Positions 6,047 through 10,453 of a stretch of DNA of 10,453 bases are shown here, one piece after another. The position numbers and the translations under genes were made by a program. The stretch covers positions 1 to 10,453 of the forward strand of contig CANBSM010000177.1 of the NCBI GenBank assembly GCA_947372155.1, read 5' to 3'. This DNA comes from Burkholderiaceae bacterium (GTDB lineage: Bacteria; Pseudomonadota; Gammaproteobacteria; Burkholderiales; Burkholderiaceae). A model generated the notes under the pieces. It saw only the letters and a list, made by a program, of their open reading frames with translations. It made no database searches and was not told the origin of the DNA. How positions within the stretch are numbered: position 1 is the stretch's first letter; each line of letters opens with the position of its first letter.

Positions 6047-7144
6047 ATGAAGATCAAATTACACTTTCTGGGCGTATGTCTAGCTCTGACATTTTGCTCT
6101 ACCGGTTTACTTGCCCATAAGGATGTGGAGCCGGTTCATCAATCTTATTCAGAGGGCAACCTTCCTCTTGAAAATGGATCAACGATCGAGAATTTCAAAA
6201 TTTCCTACACAACCCAGGGAACTTTGAATGCAGATAAATCAAATGCTATTTTGATGGTGACGGCGATTGGTGGGAATCATCATCGGATTGATTACCTCAT
6301 TGGCCCTGGCAAAGCGTTAGATACGGATAAGTACTTTGTCATTTGCACAGATGCTATTGGTAATGGATTAACATCCTCCCCTTCCAATAGTCAAACTCAG
6401 GCAAATGTGGGTTTTCCGGAATTTAATATCCGGGATATGGTCAATAGTCAATATCGCTTAGTCACGGAGCATTTCGGAATTACTAAGTTAGTGACGGTGG
6501 TAGGCGCCTCCATGGGCGGCATGCAGGCCTTGCAATGGGCTGTTTCTTATCCTGATGCAATGCAGTCGATCATTCCAATTATTCCCCTAGCAAAAACGCA
6601 TGCCTGGACTACAGGGGTACTTGAGATGCTCAGACAGAGCATCATGACTGACCCGGCTTACCAGGGTGGAAAATATGACAAACCTGTAGAAAAGGGTATG
6701 CGCTTATGGGCGGGATGGTTGAGTGGAGTGATTGTCAGAACGCCCGCTTACCAGAATCAACAATTCAGTACCCCTGAGGCAGAAATCAACTTTCTGACTA
6801 AACTTCAAGACGCTTCTTGGAAACGCATGGATGCAAATGATTGGATTTGGCAATCACGCGCTTATGACCGCCATGATATTGGGCAAACAAAAGGTTTCAA
6901 CGGCGATACGATCGCAGCCTTGAAATCCATTAAAGCAAAGACGCTTATTTTGGCGGGTACTGGGGACTTATTAAATCCAGAGTCTGACGCTAAAGAATCT
7001 GCAAAATACATTCCCAATGTTAAATACGTTGCGATTAATGATGTGATGCCTATGGGCCATTTATCAGGAGCGGGTGCAACGCCAAATGAAAATGAGCTTC
7101 AAAATAAATCTATCAAGCAGTTTTTATCGACTCTAAAAAAATAA
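6047..7144 (+). CDS. Secreted MetX-like alpha/beta-fold hydrolase
   Basis: A 365-residue protein with a clear Sec signal peptide (about 1-23, ending L-L-A-H). The mature part follows the homoserine O-acetyltransferase (MetX)-like alpha/beta hydrolase pattern: a cap on Y-x-T-x-G-T-L-N (54-61), D-x-I-G-N-G near 102-107, the nucleophile elbow G-A-S-M-G-G-M-Q-A-L-Q-W-A (153-165, Ser155), the acid in G-T-G-D (Asp307) and the base in M-G-H-L-S-G (His338). The triad is complete. Real MetX is cytoplasmic, so an exported version is more likely a hydrolase or an acyltransferase acting outside the cytoplasm than a methionine-biosynthesis enzyme. An in-frame ATG at 6005 is rejected because ATG at 6047 has AAGGAAG at 6037-6043 and begins a normal signal peptide. 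It follows the amidohydrolase by 126 bp with a probable terminator between, so it may have its own promoter. Confidence 0.85.
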   Translation: MKIKLHFLGVCLALTFCSTGLLAHKDVEPVHQSYSEGNLPLENGSTIENFKISYTTQGTLNADKSNAILMVTAIGGNHHRIDYLIGPGKALDTDKYFVICTDAIGNGLTSSPSNSQTQANVGFPEFNIRDMVNSQYRLVTEHFGITKLVTVVGASMGGMQALQWAVSYPDAMQSIIPIIPLAKTHAWTTGVLEMLRQSIMTDPAYQGGKYDKPVEKGMRLWAGWLSGVIVRTPAYQNQQFSTPEAEINFLTKLQDASWKRMDANDWIWQSRAYDRHDIGQTKGFNGDTIAALKSIKAKTLILAGTGDLLNPESDAKESAKYIPNVKYVAINDVMPMGHLSGAGATPNENELQNKSIKQFLSTLKK

Positions 7145-7191
7145 ATTGAAGCAAGGATTTTTGGAAAATGAGTGAACACCAATGAACCTTG

Positions 7192-7671
7192 CTAACTAAG
7201 ACTGCTCATATCAATAACAAAGCGGTATTTCACATCATTTTTTAAGATTCGCTCGTAAGCTTCATTGATTTGGTTCATTTTGATCAATTCAATGTCCGCT
7301 ACGATCTGATGTTTGGCGCAAAAATAAAGCATTTCTTGAGTTTCTTTAATGCCGCCGACTAAAGAGCCTGCAATAGTTCTTCGGCCATAAACCATTGGCT
7401 CAGTGTTGAGTTGGGCGGTGGGTCCAATAGAGCCGACGATGCACATACAACCATCCACCTTCAGTAAGTTCATGTAGTGGTTGTAGTCATGAGGGCCTGG
7501 AATGGTATTGAGTAAGAAATCAAACTGATTCACCATGCCCTGCATAGCAACTGAATCTGTAGAGATCATTACTTCATCGGCCCCTAGTTTTATTGCAGTC
7601 GCTGCCTTATCTTTGGAGGTTGTGATCATTACAGTTTTTGCCCCCATTGCGTGTGCTAGTTTCACACCCAT
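7192..7671 (-). pseudogene. Truncated zinc-dependent alcohol dehydrogenase (C-terminal half, YahK-like)
   Basis: About 159 codons match the nucleotide-binding and C-terminal half of the cinnamyl-alcohol-dehydrogenase/YahK group of zinc alcohol dehydrogenases (full length about 350). Matching stretches include M-G-V-K-L-A-H-A-M-G-A, L-G-A-D-E-V, A-G-S-L-V-G-G-I-K-E-T-Q-E-M, I-N-E-A-Y-E-R and Y-R-F-V-I-D. The first roughly 190 residues are missing: the GroES-like domain with the catalytic zinc Cys/His and the structural four-Cys cluster, plus the G-x-G-G-x-G-H that should directly precede M-G-V-K-L-A. Homology stops at about base 7671. The frame continues to a TTG at 7764 through unrelated sequence, with no ATG or ribosome site fit for a start. 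Further upstream lies the oppositely oriented gene at 7800. It cannot be an active alcohol dehydrogenase; a gene remnant left by a deletion is the best reading. Confidence 0.85.
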
Positions 7672-7799
7672 AGCAGGATTTGAGATCAGGGTATTCAAGC
7701 TAAGTGATATGTTGGTTAGCGCACTGTTTTCCCCCTGAGTTTGTATAGAGTGAAAGGTGGTCAAACTTTTTAATACTTAAAGGCAAGGGGTTGGTAGTA

Positions 7800-8297
7800 A
7801 TGGACAAGAGTACAAGTAAGGATTTATATGACTTAGTAAGCGAATTTGATATTGCGATGTTGGTAACGCATAGTCAAAAAGGGCTTCATGCACGCCCAAT
7901 GGCGATTGCACGCCTAGATGTCGGAATGTGCACTACTTATTTTGTAACTGATATCAATTCTATTAAGGTCGATGAAATTCATGCGAACCCTCATGCTTTA
8001 GTCACCTTTCAAGGCTCAAGGAAATATGCCTCAGTGAGTGGTGAGTTATCCGTTCTGAAGGACCGCGAATTAATTGAGGGGATGTGGAAAGAAGTTTGGA
8101 AGGTATGGTTTCCAAATGGTAAGTCAGACCCAAATATTGCTATTCTTCAATTTATAGCCCACGAAGGGGAGTTTTGGGACAACGCGGGTATGCAGGCCTT
8201 GAAATATGTTTACAGTGCGGCCAAAGCCTATATATCTGGAACAAGACCCGAGCCAGACAAAGAGCAGCATAGCAAGGTTGTTATCAAGCAGAGCTAG
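7800..8297 (+). CDS. Pyridoxamine 5'-phosphate oxidase-like (general stress protein 26) family protein
   Basis: A 165-residue cytoplasmic protein with the split-barrel flavin-binding fold of the general stress protein 26 / Pyrid_ox_like family (PF16242). Visible features are H-A-R-P-M (30-34), F-V-T-D-x-x-S-I-K-V-D-E-I (48-60), V-T-F-Q (68-71), V-S-G-E-L (79-83), W-F-P-N-G-K-S-D-P (103-111) and E-F-W-D (124-127), all typical of the family. Members bind FMN or related cofactors; true pyridoxamine-phosphate oxidase activity is not expected because the C-terminal substrate region of PdxH is absent. ATG at 7800 is chosen over a TTG at 7791, because AAGGGG at 7785-7790 is well spaced for the ATG and touches the TTG. 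It ends in a strong terminator. It stands beside the alcohol dehydrogenase remnant, back to back, with the deletion junction in between. Confidence 0.85.
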   Translation: MDKSTSKDLYDLVSEFDIAMLVTHSQKGLHARPMAIARLDVGMCTTYFVTDINSIKVDEIHANPHALVTFQGSRKYASVSGELSVLKDRELIEGMWKEVWKVWFPNGKSDPNIAILQFIAHEGEFWDNAGMQALKYVYSAAKAYISGTRPEPDKEQHSKVVIKQS

Positions 8298-8318
8298 TAA
8301 ATAGTTGGTGGATGACCA

Positions 8319-8353
8319 TAAAAAAATGCCAACTCTTAGGTTGGCATTTTTTA
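8319..8353. terminator. Bidirectional terminator between convergent genes
   Basis: AAAAAATGCCAAC (8321-8333) pairs with GTTGGCATTTTTT (8340-8352) around a 6-base loop. The A-run before and T-run after make it work in both directions. It serves the plus gene ending at 8297 and the minus gene whose stop is at 8397. Confidence 0.9.
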
Positions 8354-8396
8354 TTGAGTGTTACAAAAAGTGGAAAGCAATTTTTGACTATCCGAT

Positions 8397-8927
8397 TTAT
8401 TTTTCTTTAGTAGATTCTTTAACAGACTCTTTAATGGCCTGTATTTTCTTAACGGGTAGGCAGTAGCCTTGGAAGGTGTATAGATCTGAATCTTTCCACT
8501 CGTTTGGCGGAATCCAGCGATGATGAAAAATCTTATAGTCGCCACTAACACGATTAAAAATCAGTGAACTTACTGTCCTAAATTTCGTCTCATTGTTTAC
8601 AACGTCATAGTTGTAGATTGCATCTACTGGGTTACTTTTCTTGCTGTCCAATACGATCTTAGGATTTTGCAATTCTGGGAAAAATTCATTTTGGGAGATT
8701 AAAAAACGATCTCCATAATCAAAGAGCGTCAGAGTAAATTCAATTCTCTTCGGAATTTCTTGTTCTTTCCTAACGCCATCAACATAACGATAGCTTTCAC
8801 CACTCGCGATACATTCATATTCGGTTGTGAATAGCGTATTTTTGAGCGAGAACCACGCGGCAACTGCAAGGAGTGCGCAGGCAATCGTTATAAATAATAA
8901 GTGTCTAGGTTTAATCATGTATTTCAT
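8397..8927 (-). CDS. Unrecognised membrane-anchored or secreted protein
   Basis: A 176-residue protein that I do not recognise. A basic start (K-Y-M-I-K-P-R-H) is followed by one hydrophobic segment at about 9-27, so it is either anchored in the inner membrane with its bulk in the periplasm or cleaved as a signal peptide. The rest is beta-rich in appearance, with alternating hydrophobic and polar residues, many Tyr/Phe, and two cysteines (Cys39 in Y-E-C-I, Cys156 in G-Y-C-L-P) that could form one disulfide. The C-terminus is lysine/glutamate-rich. The layout recalls small surface-adhesin-like or DUF periplasmic proteins of Burkholderiales, but no named family can be supported. ATG at 8927 is used; ATG at 8918 is equally possible, and a TTG at 8948 is less likely. 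No strong ribosome site precedes any of them. Confidence 0.65.
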   Translation of the reverse strand: MKYMIKPRHLLFITIACALLAVAAWFSLKNTLFTTEYECIASGESYRYVDGVRKEQEIPKRIEFTLTLFDYGDRFLISQNEFFPELQNPKIVLDSKKSNPVDAIYNYDVVNNETKFRTVSSLIFNRVSGDYKIFHHRWIPPNEWKDSDLYTFQGYCLPVKKIQAIKESVKESTKEK

Positions 8928-9102
8928 TATCTGTAGTGGCTGAACCAATATTTTGTGTTTGTATCTTAATTCAGAATGAGCTACTGGATACCAGGTGTCG
9001 CTGGAGAGGGCTCCTCCCTAATAATTTTGTGATTGAGAATTTGCTAGCCAAAAGTTCTACGGGGTAACCCCTTTCAGGACTTACCCTTAACTTTATATTT
9101 TC

Positions 9103-9116
9103 TTGATCTAGATCAA
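9103..9116. promoter_or_regulatory. Perfect FNR/ANR-type box upstream of the lipoprotein hydrolase
   Basis: TTGATCTAGATCAA is a perfect 14-base palindrome and an exact match to the FNR consensus TTGATnnnnATCAA. Its centre (between 9109 and 9110) is 87 bp before the ATG at 9197. A -10-like GATAGT at 9140-9145 would put the transcription start near 9151-9152, placing the box near -41.5/-42.5, the class II activation position. The sequence match is direct; oxygen-dependent control of the downstream gene is inference. CRP/FNR-family regulators other than FNR could also bind this core. Confidence 0.6.
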
Positions 9117-9196
9117 TTTCGGAAGTTTATATGTAGGCAGATAGTGGCTCTAGATCTTTTATAAGACCTACATCAATAATAATATTTGGAGGCATC

Positions 9197-10453
9197 ATGC
9201 GTAGAGCGCCGTTGTTCTCATGGGTTGGCAGACTTGCACTGGCCAGCTCGTTTTCCTTGGGCTTAGTAGCCTGTTCTGGCGGTGGCAGTAGCACTACCAG
9301 CACTCCAGCCACACCACCTACAGTCGGTATCACTAAAATTGTGATGGATACAGCCAATAGCCAAAAGGCTACCTTTGGCGGGACCACATTTGGTACCGGT
9401 GGTTCTGTGGGTACTTATGACAAGATTCGCGGTACCGCATACGGTGTTATCGATCCTGCAGATCCTAAGAACCAAGTCATTACCGATATTGCTTTGGCAA
9501 AAAAGAATGCTCAAGGTTTAGTTGAATACTCAGTAGACTTCTTTATTCTGCAGCCTTCTGATTTAAGCAAGGGCAACGGCAAAGTATTCTACGAAGCGCC
9601 TAACCGTGGCGGTAAGCAGTATGGCGGCTTTGCCGGTATGACTGGTAACGCCAATAATCCTGGTGCTGCATCTGATATCAATCAAACCGCTACATACCCA
9701 GCATTCTTGATGAACAAAGGCTACACCTTGGTTTGGTCTGGTTGGGACGCTGAGCCAATGGTTACTGCTACGCCAGATTTAATTAAAGCGGTATTGCCTT
9801 TGGCAGTTAATCCAGACGGCAGTTCTATCACTGGTCCGATGTACGAGTACATTGTTAATGACAATGCTACGACTACCTGCGCTGCCACTTATTACAGCCC
9901 AGTAAGCACAGATACAACGAAGGCAGTGTTGACTAAACGTCAATACATGACTGACACACCAACAGTAGTACCTTCGGCTACATGGCAGTGGGGTGGTCCA
10001 AGCTCTTGTGCAACTAGTTCTACTTCTACAAACAGCAACTCAATTTCATTTGTAGATGGCTCTAAGTTTTCACAAAGCTGGATTTATGAGTTGACCTACA
10101 CAGCAAAAGACCCGTACGTGGCAACTGCTGGTTTTGCAGCGATGCGTGACTTTGTATCTTGGTTGCGTAATGCTAAGGCTGACACTGTTGGTACTGCTAA
10201 TCCATTGGCTGGCTATATTAAGAGCATTGCTACTTGGACAAACTCACAGCCATCACGCTTATTTAATGACTTCATCTGGCTTGGCTTCAACCAGGCATTA
10301 GATGGCACCAAGGTATTTGATGGTCATTTAAGCTACATTGGTGGCGGTAACGGTTTGGGCATTAACTACCGCTTTGCTCAAGTAGGTCGTACAGAGCGTA
10401 ATCGTCAAAACCACATTGCTCAGTTAGAGGGTGTATTTCCATTCTCATTCACC
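9197..10453 (+). CDS. Lipoprotein with alpha/beta-hydrolase domain (Abhydrolase_10-like), partial at window end
   Basis: The frame is open from ATG 9197 to the last base (419 codons) and runs past the window. GGAGG at 9188-9192 precedes the ATG. The N-terminus is a lipoprotein signal with lipobox L-V-A-C (Cys26), followed by a Gly/Ser/Thr-rich linker to about 42, so the protein is attached to a membrane outside the cytoplasm. The rest matches the exported alpha/beta hydrolase domain family PF20091: Y-D-K-I-R-G-T-A-Y-G (74-83), the Y-E-A-P-N-R-G block (132-138), L-V-W-S-G-W-D (178-184), the segment S-Q-P-S-R-L-F-N-D-F-I-W-L-G-F-N (350-365), and the D-G-H-L-S-Y-I-G-G-G (375-384) to N-Y-R-F-A-Q (390-395) region. 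The expected nucleophile is Ser350, but the elbow reads T-N-S-Q-P-S-R where the family usually has G-x-S-Q-x-x-R. Cys228 and Cys271 may form a disulfide. The rest of the triad is beyond the window. The substrate of the family is not well established. Codon choice is more biased than in the preceding genes. Confidence 0.82.
   Translation, partial: MRRAPLFSWVGRLALASSFSLGLVACSGGGSSTTSTPATPPTVGITKIVMDTANSQKATFGGTTFGTGGSVGTYDKIRGTAYGVIDPADPKNQVITDIALAKKNAQGLVEYSVDFFILQPSDLSKGNGKVFYEAPNRGGKQYGGFAGMTGNANNPGAASDINQTATYPAFLMNKGYTLVWSGWDAEPMVTATPDLIKAVLPLAVNPDGSSITGPMYEYIVNDNATTTCAATYYSPVSTDTTKAVLTKRQYMTDTPTVVPSATWQWGGPSSCATSSTSTNSNSISFVDGSKFSQSWIYELTYTAKDPYVATAGFAAMRDFVSWLRNAKADTVGTANPLAGYIKSIATWTNSQPSRLFNDFIWLGFNQALDGTKVFDGHLSYIGGGNGLGINYRFAQVGRTERNRQNHIAQLEGVFPFSFT

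Noticed and set aside
6047..7144. Calling this gene metX (homoserine O-acetyltransferase)
   Set aside because: The MetX-like triad is present, but a clear signal peptide makes a role in cytoplasmic methionine synthesis unlikely, so no gene symbol was given.
9003..9071. Short hairpins GGAG/CTCC near 9003 and GGGGTAACCCC at 9061-9071
   Set aside because: Stems of only 4-5 pairs without T-runs and with no gene ending nearby; too short to support a terminator, riboswitch or operator call.
9127..9514. Minus-strand open frames opposite the start of the lipoprotein hydrolase
   Set aside because: They are antisense to a gene with a clear RBS, lipobox and conserved domain; the encoded sequences look like mirror products of its Gly/Thr-rich linker.
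1..10453. CRISPR arrays, insertion-sequence ends, transposase or integrase genes, defence or toxin-antitoxin systems
   Set aside because: No regularly spaced repeats, no IS-like terminal inverted repeats with a transposase, and no protein with matching motifs were found on either strand.

Overview
The window looks like an accessory region of a free-living betaproteobacterium of the Burkholderiaceae, most likely Polynucleobacter or a close relative. The basis is moderate-to-low GC, a Bug/TctC-type periplasmic binding protein, and burkholderial-looking versions of the hydrolase families. This is inferred from recognisable families, not from a database search.

Layout. At 1-113 lies the C-terminal end of a catalase-like peroxidase (SrpA type). 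At 145-184 is the 3' half of a tRNA, resembling tRNA-Ile(CAT), with no 5' half, followed by a hairpin. From 297 to 4427 runs a small catabolic block: a secreted lactonase-type beta-propeller (minus); a divergent Bug receptor and class II aldolase/adducin-family enzyme in one tight operon (plus); and a convergent D-2-hydroxyacid dehydrogenase (minus) whose usual catalytic Glu is replaced by Tyr. At about 4474-4518 there is a second, more decayed copy of the same tRNA 3' half in the same orientation. From 4652 to 7144 are a Tat-exported amidohydrolase and a secreted MetX-like alpha/beta hydrolase (both plus). At 7192-7671 is the C-terminal half of a zinc alcohol dehydrogenase that has lost its catalytic domain (pseudogene, minus). 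At 7800-8297 is a general-stress-protein-26-like flavin-fold protein (plus). At 8397-8927 is an unrecognised membrane-anchored or secreted protein (minus). From 9197 to the window end runs the first 419 residues of a lipoprotein with an alpha/beta-hydrolase domain (plus), preceded by a perfect FNR-type palindrome.

How the parts relate. Most products are exported (propeller, Bug receptor, amidohydrolase, MetX-like hydrolase, lipoprotein hydrolase). The region therefore reads as an extracytoplasmic hydrolysis-and-uptake set: lactone, amide and ester cleavage outside the inner membrane, capture of a carboxylate by the Bug receptor, and cytoplasmic processing by the aldolase and dehydrogenase. 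The substrate cannot be named from sequence, and no TctA/TctB membrane subunits are present.

The most interesting structure is the pair of tRNA 3'-half direct repeats 4.33 kb apart (31 of 40 positions identical), bracketing the propeller-Bug-aldolase-dehydrogenase block. A fitting model is serial insertion of genomic islands into one tRNA gene: the older remnant lies further from the tRNA and is more decayed. The model predicts an intact tRNA-Ile(CAT) gene to the left of the window. No integrase or other mobility gene is visible, so this is a relic or an element mobilised in trans, not a demonstrated mobile element.
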